From: Flavobacterium sp. ACN6
GTDB lineage: Bacteria; Bacteroidota; Bacteroidia; Flavobacteriales; Flavobacteriaceae
DNA: 64,000 nucleotides
Direction: 5' to 3'
NCBI RefSeq assembly: GCF_002304005.1
Contig: NZ_MRCQ01000009.1
Location: forward strand, 164,060-228,059
In this document: piece by piece, positions 42,669 to 51,151 of the stretch
How positions within the stretch are numbered: position 1 is the first letter of the stretch
Layout: every line of letters starts with the position of its first letter
Notes under the pieces: model-generated
The model's database searches: none
What the model saw: only the letters and a program-made list of their open reading frames with translations
What the model was told of the DNA's origin: nothing
Made by a program: the position numbers and the translations under genes

Positions 42669-43196
42669 CTAATTTTTGTATTTCTTAAGACTCTCATTTA
42701 ATACTTTCATAAGTTCGGCATGATTTATTTGCATTGAAACTGCTGAAAGACAAAAAGGTGAACCGTAATTATTTAAATTAAATTGTATTAGTTTTTTTCT
42801 TATTTGATTAGTTTCAATTTCAATCCAATAATCAGGATTGTTAACTTTAATAAGCACCATTTTTTGACTTTGAATTTTTAGTTCAAAAAATCCTTCAATA
42901 TTTTTCCAATTTATAAATTCTGTTGAATTCTTTTTCGGATTAACATTAATTCCATTTTTATCAATAATTAGAAAAAGTTTGTTTTTTACTAATTGCTTAA
43001 TTGAAAGATACGCTCCTAAACCGAAAAATAAAACGGAAATAATTCCAATCCCTTTTAAGAAAATTGGACTTCCTCTATAGCTTGCTAAATTTTCAGCATC
43101 CTTAAACATCCAAATTCCTCCAATGATAAATAGAAGAGAGCCAATTAATAATAAAAACGTATTTTTCTTACTTGAATAAATTTCGATTTTTTTCAT
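42669..43196 (-). CDS. STM3941-like membrane protein
   Basis: 175 residues. Two spans near 14-32 and 45-63 come first, followed by a PH-like domain with INWKNIEGFFELKIQSQ near 94-110, a pattern seen in proteins annotated as STM3941 family. Function unknown; possibly a membrane-associated PH-like module. Monocistronic, between a palindrome and the RND gene. Confidence 0.7.
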   Translation of the reverse strand: MKKIEIYSSKKNTFLLLIGSLLFIIGGIWMFKDAENLASYRGSPIFLKGIGIISVLFFGLGAYLSIKQLVKNKLFLIIDKNGINVNPKKNSTEFINWKNIEGFFELKIQSQKMVLIKVNNPDYWIEIETNQIRKKLIQFNLNNYGSPFCLSAVSMQINHAELMKVLNESLKKYKN

Positions 43197-43236
43197 TGCT
43201 TTTTAATTCGCGCCAATTCGTGTCAAATAAAAACCT

Positions 43237-45603
43237 TTATTTCTCCAAATTCTCCAGTTCCTCTTTTTTAGTTTTCTTTTTCTCAAAAGTCAAAACCAGC
43301 GAAGGCAGCACAACCAAATTAGCAAACATTGCAAAGACCAAAGTACAAGAAATTAATCCTCCCAATGCGATTGTACCGCTGAAACTTGATAATGTAAAAG
43401 TTGCAAAACCTAAAATCAAAACAATAGAAGTATAAAAAGTACTGACTCCAGTTTCTCTTAAAGCACTGAAAACCGATTTTTTGACTTTTCCGCGGTTTTG
43501 AATCAGGTCATGTTTGTATTTTGCCATAAACTGAATCGCATTATCAACCGAGATTCCGAAAGCGATACTAAATACCAAAATCGTAGAAGGTTTTAACGGA
43601 ATTCCAAAATAGCCCATTAATCCCGAAGTAATACAAAGCGGTAAAATATTCGTAATCAAAGAAGCTGCTACCATTTTAAAGGAACGGAATAAGTACAACA
43701 TCAAAATCGCAATCGTTAAAATCGCAAAAAGCAATGATTCAATTAAATTATGCGCCAAATAAGTAGTTCCTTTCTGGAAAACTAACGCTTTTCCGGTAAC
43801 GGTAACTTCAAAACGGTCTTTCGGGAAAATTTCATCAATTTTTTTGTGAAGTTTTCCTTCTACTTTTGCCATTTCATCAGTTCCAATATCTTTCATGAAA
43901 GTTGTGATTCGAGCGTATTGTCCAGTCGAATCAACGTAGGCTTTCATTAAATTTTCTTTGCTGTTTTTGGTCGCGTTTTTAGCATAACTCAAAATAAAAG
44001 TCTGTTCCTGCGAAGTAGGTAATTGGTAATATTCTGGATTTCCGTTGTAGAAAGCCTGTTTAGAATATTTAACCAAGTTCACAATCGAAACTGGTTTTGC
44101 CAATTCAGGAATTTCTTGAATTGTATTTTGCAATTCGTCCATTTTACGAATAGTAGACGCTTTCATAACACCTTTTTTCTTTTTGGTGTCAATCATGATT
44201 TCCAACGGCATTACTCCGTTAAATTCTTTTTCGTAAAATAAAATATCTTTAAAGAAAGAAGCACTTTTTGGCATTTCGCCAATCAAACTTCCCGAAACTT
44301 TCATTTGTCTTACACCATTGATACTAATAATAAAAAGGATTGCGTAAATCGTGTAAACAATTGATTTTTTGCTCTTAATTATATTGGCAACTACATTTAA
44401 TAGAGTTGAAATATAAGTTTTATCTAAATGGTATAAATGTTTTGCTTTTGGCAGTGGCATGAAACTGTAAATAATCGGCACAATAAAAAGCGTCAAAGTA
44501 TAAACAGAAAGCACGTTGATTGAAGTTACCAATCCGAATTCAAAAAGCAATTCGTTACCCGTAATCATCAAGGTTGCAAAACCAATTGCAGCCGTAAGAT
44601 TGGTCATTAAAGTCGAAGATCCAATTTTAGAAATAACACGCTGTAAAGCTTTTGCCTGATTATTGTGCAATTTGATTTCCTGCTGATATTTATTGATCAG
44701 GAAAATACAGTTGGTAATACCGATTACGATAATCAGCGGTGGAATAATAGCCGTTAAAATCGTGATTTTATAACCAAATAATCCAAGTGTTCCAAAAGAC
44801 CAAGTTACGCCGACAATTAAAATACAAATCGAAATAAACGTCGCTCTAAACGAACGGAAAAAGAAAAAGAAAATTAGAGAAACCGTAAATAATGAAGCTC
44901 CAATAAACAATCCAATTTCGCCTTTCATGTTATCCGCATTGATTGTTCGGATGTATGGCATTCCAGAAACTTTCAAATCAATTCCGGTTGTTTTTTCGAA
45001 TTTATCGATTTTCGGAACTAAATTTTGAAGTATAAAAGTTTTTCTTTCAGCTGTATTTACCAGTTTTTTATTGATATAAACCGCAGAACGAACACTTCCG
45101 CTTTCTTTATTGAATAAAAGCCCTTCGTAAAAAGGCAGATTATGGAATAAATCGTATTGAATATTTTTTAAATAAGCTGGATCAAAGGCTTTCTTTTGGT
45201 CGATAAACGGAGTTAAAACGAATTTTTCGTTAACTGTATCTTTTTCCAGTTTTTTCAAATCATTTAAGGAAACAACCAAATCGACTTCCTTTGATTTTTT
45301 TAAGCCAGTCATTAATTCATTCCAAGCCGCATAATTTTTTGGAGTAAAGAATTTAGGATCTTTAAAACCAATTACGACAAGGTTTCCTTCTTCACCAAAT
45401 TTGTCTAGGAATTTCTGATATTCTTTATTTGCAATATGATCTTTAGGAAGCAGGTTTGCTTCAGTATAAGTCATAGAAAGGTTTCTCCACTGCAAAGCAA
45501 GGAAAACAGTTAAAACTGCTAATATTATTAAAATAGTTATTCTGTTTTTAAGTATGATTCGGGCTAATTTTTCCCAAAATCCAACTTGAATCGCGTTTTT
45601 CAT
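43237..45603 (-). CDS. MMPL/RND-superfamily permease
   Basis: 788 residues. Two repeats, each with one N-terminal span, a large periplasmic loop (about 45-220 and 425-600) and five packed C-terminal spans: TM helices near 230-375 and 625-775. The sterol-sensing-like core IIVIGITNCIFLINKYQQE near 293 and FGISVDNAIQFMAKYKHD near 693 resemble the MMPL/HpnN group. It probably exports hydrophobic compounds. No partner membrane-fusion gene is nearby, consistent with the single-gene MMPL type. Confidence 0.88.
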   Translation of the reverse strand: MKNAIQVGFWEKLARIILKNRITILIILAVLTVFLALQWRNLSMTYTEANLLPKDHIANKEYQKFLDKFGEEGNLVVIGFKDPKFFTPKNYAAWNELMTGLKKSKEVDLVVSLNDLKKLEKDTVNEKFVLTPFIDQKKAFDPAYLKNIQYDLFHNLPFYEGLLFNKESGSVRSAVYINKKLVNTAERKTFILQNLVPKIDKFEKTTGIDLKVSGMPYIRTINADNMKGEIGLFIGASLFTVSLIFFFFFRSFRATFISICILIVGVTWSFGTLGLFGYKITILTAIIPPLIIVIGITNCIFLINKYQQEIKLHNNQAKALQRVISKIGSSTLMTNLTAAIGFATLMITGNELLFEFGLVTSINVLSVYTLTLFIVPIIYSFMPLPKAKHLYHLDKTYISTLLNVVANIIKSKKSIVYTIYAILFIISINGVRQMKVSGSLIGEMPKSASFFKDILFYEKEFNGVMPLEIMIDTKKKKGVMKASTIRKMDELQNTIQEIPELAKPVSIVNLVKYSKQAFYNGNPEYYQLPTSQEQTFILSYAKNATKNSKENLMKAYVDSTGQYARITTFMKDIGTDEMAKVEGKLHKKIDEIFPKDRFEVTVTGKALVFQKGTTYLAHNLIESLLFAILTIAILMLYLFRSFKMVAASLITNILPLCITSGLMGYFGIPLKPSTILVFSIAFGISVDNAIQFMAKYKHDLIQNRGKVKKSVFSALRETGVSTFYTSIVLILGFATFTLSSFSGTIALGGLISCTLVFAMFANLVVLPSLVLTFEKKKTKKEELENLEK

Positions 45604-45822
45604 AAAATCTTTAAAAATGGTTGCAAATGTAGTGAAAAGTGCTCGAAATCATAATCAATCGCCTGTATTTTACTTAATGTTAACACAATATTTGAAAGTT
45701 TTTGGTTTGTGATATATTTCTTTCTTTTGACTGTTTAGTTAGCAGCTTTTCTCATATTTGCAGTAATTTTATAATGAAGAAAAATAACCGTTTCATTCGC
45801 ACCAAACCAAAAACTATTGCAA

Positions 45823-46584
45823 ATGCAGGATAACAACGCCATAACGTATATTTTTTTAGCAATTCTTTTATTGCTGGTTATCATAATTTGTTTTATGATT
45901 TATCAATTACTACAGGCAAAAAAAGCAAAAGATGATGCCGAAAGGAGTTTTTATGCGCTTGAAGTTAAGGTCAATGATCTGCAGTTGGAAAACTTAGAAT
46001 CTAAACTAAATCCGCATTTGTTTAAGAATATTTTAAATTCGATTCAGTCGCACGCTTATCAAACTTATTTTGCCTTAGATAAATTGGCCAATGTTCTGGA
46101 TTATATTTTATATGAAAGCAAGAAGAAATTTGTAACGGCAAAGGAAGAAATTGATTTTGCGCTGAATTTAATCGAAATCAATAAAATTAAAATCAGTCCG
46201 CTTTTTGAATTAAAAATCAAAACCAATATTAACAAAGAAGACAAATTGTACGATCAGCCGTTACTGGCACCGCTGATTTCGATTGATTTGATTGAAAATG
46301 CTTTTAAACACGCCGATCTTCAAAGTGCCGACGCTTTTATTTCGGTTGTTTTTGAGTTTAAAGATAATGCGTTTTTTATGACGGTTTCGAATAAAATCTC
46401 CGATAAAAAAGTGTTGAAAAAGGAGCGAAGCGGTTTTGGTCACGCCACTCTAGAACATCGTCTGAGAATCATTTATAAAAATAACTTCAAACTCGATAAG
46501 TTTATAGAAAACGACGTTTATATTGCTCATCTAAAAATTGATTTACTTGAATACAAAACTGAAATGCTTGCTTCTGGACGATGA
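45823..46584 (+). CDS. LytS-type sensor histidine kinase
   Basis: 253 residues from ATG 45823; an upstream TTG would add two residues. One N-terminal membrane span (about 5-27), a coiled coil (30-55), then the His_kinase domain with NPHLFKNILNSIQ (catalytic His near 66) and an ATPase core with LIENAFKHAD near 158 and GFGHATLEHRLRIIY near 206. It should phosphorylate the LytTR regulator, whose gene overlaps the 3' end by about 38 bp. No external sensor domain, so it may sense in the membrane. Confidence 0.9.
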   Translation: MQDNNAITYIFLAILLLLVIIICFMIYQLLQAKKAKDDAERSFYALEVKVNDLQLENLESKLNPHLFKNILNSIQSHAYQTYFALDKLANVLDYILYESKKKFVTAKEEIDFALNLIEINKIKISPLFELKIKTNINKEDKLYDQPLLAPLISIDLIENAFKHADLQSADAFISVVFEFKDNAFFMTVSNKISDKKVLKKERSGFGHATLEHRLRIIYKNNFKLDKFIENDVYIAHLKIDLLEYKTEMLASGR

Positions 46585-47266
46585 ACTTCCAGGATTAACC
46601 TACCTAAAAATGCTCTGCGAACAAATTCCGGAACTGGAAATTGTAAAAACGTATAACAATCCAGAAAAACTTTTGAATGATATTTCGATTCTGGATTTCG
46701 ATTTGTTGATTTCGGATATTGAAATGCCTGGAATTGACGGGCTTCATCTTGCTGAAAAACTTCAGGATAAAATGGTTATTTTTTGTACGGCTTATAAAGA
46801 ATATGCCGCAGAAGCATTTAATATTGATGCCGTCGATTATATAACAAAACCTGTAAAACTGGAGCGCCTGCAAAAAGCGGTTTCAAAAGCCTTTGAACGC
46901 TTTGAGAAAACAGATACAGCTAAAAAATTTATACAGCTCAATACAGACAAAGGAAAAACATTGTTATATTTTAATAAAATTGAGTTGATAAAAACTGCCC
47001 CAAGTGACAGCCGTGATAAAACAGTCCTGCTTACTGATGGAAGTTTTTTGAATCTAAAAAACGTTAAATTTGATACGCTTTTAAACGAACTTCCAGAAGC
47101 CGATTTCTGCCGTATCAACAAAAAAGAAATTGTTGCCGTAAAAGCGATAAAGTTCTTTAATCATAACGAAATTGTGCTGCATCATCTTGAGGAAAACAAT
47201 AAAAATACGACTTTGATTCTAAGCGAAACCTATCGTTCGGACTTTTTGAAAAAGGTGAAATTATAA
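46547..47266 (+). CDS. LytTR-family response regulator
   Basis: 239 residues if the TTG at 46547 is used; a TTG at 46538 is the alternative and no ATG is available before the receiver core. Receiver 1-115 (LLLDDELPGL, phosphoacceptor Asp in LLISDIEMPGIDGLH near 56, Lys in YITKPVKL near 103) and a LytTR DNA-binding domain from about 135 to 239 (KTVLLTDGSFLNLKNV, FCRINKKEIVAVKAI). It overlaps the kinase gene, so the pair is translationally coupled. Confidence 0.9.
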   Translation: MNTKLKCLLLDDELPGLTYLKMLCEQIPELEIVKTYNNPEKLLNDISILDFDLLISDIEMPGIDGLHLAEKLQDKMVIFCTAYKEYAAEAFNIDAVDYITKPVKLERLQKAVSKAFERFEKTDTAKKFIQLNTDKGKTLLYFNKIELIKTAPSDSRDKTVLLTDGSFLNLKNVKFDTLLNELPEADFCRINKKEIVAVKAIKFFNHNEIVLHHLEENNKNTTLILSETYRSDFLKKVKL

Positions 47267-47379
47267 CTTATTACAAAGTTTTTCGGACTTATTACATAGA
47301 TTGAAAATTAGCTCCAAATTTACTTTTTCACTTGAACCTCAGTTCTGATATTTGCCGCAATAAATTAAAAGAACGAGTT

Positions 47380-49650
47380 ATGAATAACATTAAAAACTCT
47401 TTATTCTACGTAACTATTATTGGAGGTTTTACCGCTCTGATATATTGGGTAATTTCAAAAGGCGCAGCACTTGAAGTGGGGCGAAATATCGTTAAGAAAA
47501 AAATCGAAAGTAACCACTGGAATGATTTCCTTCATTCTATGGTTGACAATTTACAGCATCCGTTAGCAATTTTATTGGCTCAAATTGTTACTATTATTTT
47601 AGTAGCACGTTTGTTCGGATGGTTTTTTAGAAAAATCGGGCAGCCATCTGTAATTGGCGAAATGATTGCCGGAATTGTTTTAGGACCATCTTTGGTCGGA
47701 ATGTATTTCCCAGAATTTTCGGCAGCTTTGTTTCCAAAAGAATCTTTAGGAAATTTACAATTTTTAAGCCAAATCGGTTTAATCCTTTTCATGTTTGTTA
47801 TTGGGATGGAACTGGATTTAAAAGTACTAAAAAACAAAGCGCACGACGCTGTTGTTATCAGCCACGCCAGTATCGTTATTCCATTTGCTTTAGGATTAAC
47901 TTTAGCTTATTTTATCTATCATACTTTTGCACCAATTGGAGTTGAGTTTTCTTCTTTTGGTTTGTTTATGGGAATTGCCATGAGTATTACCGCATTTCCA
48001 GTCTTGGCAAGAATTGTTCAAGAACGCGGCTTACAGAAAACGAGATTAGGTACAATTGCAATAACTTGTGCCGCTGCAGATGATATTACAGCTTGGTGTA
48101 TTCTGGCGGTTGTAATTGCGATTGTGAAAGCGGGGTCATTTACAAGTTCCTTATATGTTATTGGTCTGGCAATTTTATATGTAATTATAATGTTGAAAAT
48201 CGTTCGTCCGTTCCTAAAACGTGTTGGAGATTTAAATTCGACAAGAGAAAGTTTAAATAAGCCGGTTGTTGCGATCTTTTTTATCACACTTTTAATCTCA
48301 GCGTATGCTGCAGAGTTAATCGGAATTCATGCTTTATTCGGAGCTTTCTTAGCGGGAGCAATTATGCCGGAAAACAATAAATTCAGAAATATATTTATAG
48401 AAAAAGTAGAGGACGTTTCTATTATCGTTTTATTACCTCTATTCTTTGTCTTCACAGGTTTACGTACACAAATCGGATTGCTTAATGATCCTTATTTGTG
48501 GAAAATTACAGGTTTGATTATTGCAGTTGCCGTTGTTGGAAAATTCTTTGGAAGCGCATTGGCAGCAAAATTTGTCGGGCAAAATTGGAAAGACAGTTTA
48601 GCTATTGGAGCTTTGATGAATACGCGTGGTTTAATGGAACTTGTTGTTCTAAATATTGGTTACGATCTTGGAGTTCTTTCCACAGAGATTTTTACCATGA
48701 TGGTAATTATGGCTTTGGTTACAACATTTATGACTGGTCCGGCTTTAGATTTTATAGGATTTATTTTTAAAGATAAAATAACAAGTGTGCCGCAGGAAAT
48801 TGGCAGTAAAAGCAAATACAAGATTCTGCTTTCGTTTGCAACTCCAGAAAGAGGGAAGAAGCTTTTGAAAATTGCAAACAGCTTGGTTAAAAAACAGCCC
48901 GATAATTCGATTGTAACAGCATTGCATTTGTCATTAAGTACAGAAATACATTCATTTGATGTTAAAGATTATGAACGTAAAATGCTTGTTCCAGTTATAG
49001 AAGAATCAAACCGTTTAAATCAAAATATCGTGACTCTTTTTAAAGTTTCTAATGATATTGATACTGATATTATCGATTCTGCCAATCAAGGAGAATATGA
49101 TTTGTTATTGGTTGGTTTAGGACAATCCATTTTTGACGGAACGCTTCTTGGAAAAATTCTTGGTTTTACAACCCGAATAGTAAATCCAGATCGTTTGATT
49201 GATAAATTTACAGGAAAAGAAGGTTTGTTTGAAAATAATCCTTTCGATGAAAGAACGCGTCATATTATTGCCAAAACGAGAATGCCGGTTGGTATTTTTA
49301 TCGATAAAGATTTAGAAGAAGTAAATCAGGTATTTATTCCTATTTTTAGTAAAGAAGATTCTTTTTTAATTGAATATGCTAAAAAGCTGATCAATAATAA
49401 TGGTTCTCAGATTACGGTTCTGGATGCCAGCGGAGAAGTGAAAAATACTCGCGAAATGCAGGAAACGATTCGTTCAATTGAGCAGATTGCACCCAACCAT
49501 ATCATGATTATGAATGATCGAACACTGAAAAAAGAATTTTTAGACGGACAAAACTTAATGATTATAAGTTTAGACAGCTGGAAAAAATTAATTGAATCTC
49601 AAAGTATCTGGTTGAACAATACACCTTCAGTTTTGATTTTGAAACCATAA
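47380..49650 (+). CDS. CPA2-family Na+/H+ antiporter with C-terminal regulatory domain
   Basis: 756 residues from ATG 47380; the ORF opens 16 codons earlier at a TTG, but that stretch is not conserved. Twelve to thirteen membrane spans in the first 450 residues, with CPA2 motifs GQPSVIGEMIAGIVLGPSL near 88-106, SAAAD-like CAAADDITAWC near 229 and the ALMNTRGLMELVVL region near 407. The C-terminal 290 residues resemble a universal-stress-like domain. Likely exports Na+ or takes up protons. Follows the LytTR pair and may be under its control. Confidence 0.92.
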   Translation: MNNIKNSLFYVTIIGGFTALIYWVISKGAALEVGRNIVKKKIESNHWNDFLHSMVDNLQHPLAILLAQIVTIILVARLFGWFFRKIGQPSVIGEMIAGIVLGPSLVGMYFPEFSAALFPKESLGNLQFLSQIGLILFMFVIGMELDLKVLKNKAHDAVVISHASIVIPFALGLTLAYFIYHTFAPIGVEFSSFGLFMGIAMSITAFPVLARIVQERGLQKTRLGTIAITCAAADDITAWCILAVVIAIVKAGSFTSSLYVIGLAILYVIIMLKIVRPFLKRVGDLNSTRESLNKPVVAIFFITLLISAYAAELIGIHALFGAFLAGAIMPENNKFRNIFIEKVEDVSIIVLLPLFFVFTGLRTQIGLLNDPYLWKITGLIIAVAVVGKFFGSALAAKFVGQNWKDSLAIGALMNTRGLMELVVLNIGYDLGVLSTEIFTMMVIMALVTTFMTGPALDFIGFIFKDKITSVPQEIGSKSKYKILLSFATPERGKKLLKIANSLVKKQPDNSIVTALHLSLSTEIHSFDVKDYERKMLVPVIEESNRLNQNIVTLFKVSNDIDTDIIDSANQGEYDLLLVGLGQSIFDGTLLGKILGFTTRIVNPDRLIDKFTGKEGLFENNPFDERTRHIIAKTRMPVGIFIDKDLEEVNQVFIPIFSKEDSFLIEYAKKLINNNGSQITVLDASGEVKNTREMQETIRSIEQIAPNHIMIMNDRTLKKEFLDGQNLMIISLDSWKKLIESQSIWLNNTPSVLILKP

Positions 49651-49659
49651 AAAATTTTA

Positions 49660-49715
49660 AATTCCAATATTTTTAAATTCCAAATTCCAATTTTTATGAT
49701 TGGGATTTGGGATTT
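49660..49715. repeat. AATTCCAA-type palindromic repeat
   Basis: AAATTCCAATATTTTTAAAT and CCAAATTCCAA on the left, TTGGGATTTGGGA on the right. It follows the antiporter stop and may act as its terminator. Confidence 0.55.
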
Positions 49716-49911
49716 TTTTTTACGATTAAACTGCGCACAGCTTATTTTCAAAGTTTAAAATTTTGACAAAGATTTTCTTTGTGAATTCTCGCAGTAAAGA
49801 CAATTTTTCATTTTGAAGTAAGATATGATCTATCAAAAGGAATATTTTAAAGTAAAAAATATTTGAAATTAAATATTTACATTTGTAGGATTATTCTTTT
49901 AATTATGTGAT

Positions 49912-50347
49912 ATGCAAAAATTTGACGACACCCAGCTTTACAAATTATTACTTCAAAAGGATTTTTCGAAAATTAAAGAGTTTTTAGAAAAATTTTGGAT
50001 TAAATAGTGTTGATCGAGATGGTCGCACATTTTTGATGTCAGCCATAGTAGATGGTGATACAGAAATGGTAAAAGAGCTTTTGACTCTTGGTTGTGGAAT
50101 AGACAATAAAGATAATAAAGGTTTAACAGCACTTCATTTAGCTGTAATTAATAATAAAATTGATACTGTAAAAGTACTTCTTTCATTTAATGCTGATGTA
50201 AATGTTGTTGATGATATTGGTAATTCAGCTTTGTTTCGTGCAATTGCAAATAAAAATTCGGAGATAATCAATTTTCTTTTGGAAAAAGGATCAGATATCA
50301 ATTTAGCAAATAAGCACGGTATCTCCCCTAAAGATCTTTTAGATTGA
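49912..50347 (+). pseudogene. Ankyrin-repeat gene with a frameshift
   Basis: The frame opens at ATG 49912 (MQKFDDTQLYKLLLQKDF...) and closes at a TAG at 50005-50007. In the +1 frame the reading goes on as ankyrin repeats to 50347. Removing one T from the TTTT at 49993-49996 joins them and gives a product of about 144 residues with EKFGLNSVDRDGRTFLMSA across the junction. Three ankyrin units then follow (GDTEMVKELLTLG, GLTALHLAVINNKIDTVKVLL, GNSALFRAIANKNSEIINFLL). Either a real frameshift or a sequencing slip. Downstream part alone reads 50033-50347. Confidence 0.75.
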
Positions 50348-50384
50348 CCTTTGTCAAAGTTTTAAACTTTGACAAAGGTTTTTC
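50347..50384. terminator. Terminator (ACCTTTGTCAAAG-type palindrome)
   Basis: 16-bp perfect stem (50347-50362 and 50364-50379) and a T-run. It starts at the ankyrin stop codon. A close copy lies at 50835-50863 and a worn copy near 49755-49785, so it belongs to a local repeat family. Confidence 0.75.
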
Positions 50385-50439
50385 ACCAATATTTGTTATC
50401 CCGAAGATGATGACACTAGTATCTTCGGTTTATACAAAA

Positions 50440-50664
50440 TTATACGTCTTCGTGCCATATTTGTTTTAACAGTATTCCTTTCTTAAAAACTTCTTCTGTT
50501 TCGTCTTCAAAATTAACTTCAACTATATAATCTTCATCATCATCAGATTGTTGAACCCAATCAACCCATTCAATCGTAGGAGATAAATCTCCATTTTCTC
50601 TTAGTATTCTATATCCTTCACCAAGGTTTTCAGAAAGTACTTCTTCAATTTTTTCTAAATCCAT
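50440..50664 (-). CDS. Small acidic hypothetical protein
   Basis: 74 residues, strongly acidic, no membrane span. It starts with a helix (DLEKIEEVLSENLGEGYRIL) and has DDDEDYIVEVNFEDETEEVF in the middle and LLKQIWHEDV at the end. Beta-rich core is plausible. Family unknown. Coding-like composition and clean start (ATG at 50664) support a real gene. Confidence 0.6.
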   Translation of the reverse strand: MDLEKIEEVLSENLGEGYRILRENGDLSPTIEWVDWVQQSDDDEDYIVEVNFEDETEEVFKKGILLKQIWHEDV

Positions 50665-51151
50665 TTTGTTTAATTTTTGACATTATTAATTTCTTTTATT
50701 TGGAATAATTTCATCTTACAAATAGTAAAGAGTGTTATATGAATAATAAACTACTACAATAGTAATTGTTTTGATGAACTTCGTTAGCTTAAATAAGATA
50801 GAAAAATGATAGAATCGGACAATTATAGAGTAACCTTTGTCAAAGTTTAAAACTTTGACAAAGATTTTCGTTCTGAATTCGCATTTTTTTTGTTTCCAAT
50901 TGAGTATCGTAACCACAATTTTGTCTTTACGATCCCGAGGTTTCAGGAGAGAAATCACAGTAGAAGTTCCTTTTAATAAAAAGATCAATCATTGTAGAAT
51001 CCCGCGTGTGATCCTTCGTTTCTCAGGATTGACAAACATGACGTTGTAATTGGAATTTGGAATTAGAGTTTGAAATTTTAACTTAATTAGTTTTGGAATT
51101 TGGAATTTAAAAAGATTGGAATTTTTAATCTAATTAGGTTTGCAATTTAAT
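50665..51151. repeat. 487-bp gene-free spacer made of repeats
   Basis: Left part is AT-rich without clear features. At 50835-50863 is the TTTGTCAAAG palindrome. From about 50990 comes a unit with GCGTGTGATCCTTCGTT and a TCAGGATTGACAA end; its opposite-strand relative is at 63950-63985. Last comes TTGGAATTTGGAATT (51050-51125). An ORF seen across it (50716-50988) is not convincing. Confidence 0.6.

Noticed and set aside
45817..45822. TTG start for the LytS kinase
   Set aside because: An in-frame ATG six bases later is the more usual start and no ribosome-binding feature favours the TTG.
50716..50988. 90-residue reverse ORF in the repeat spacer
   Set aside because: Low-complexity, crosses the TTTGTCAAAG palindrome and lacks any family likeness.
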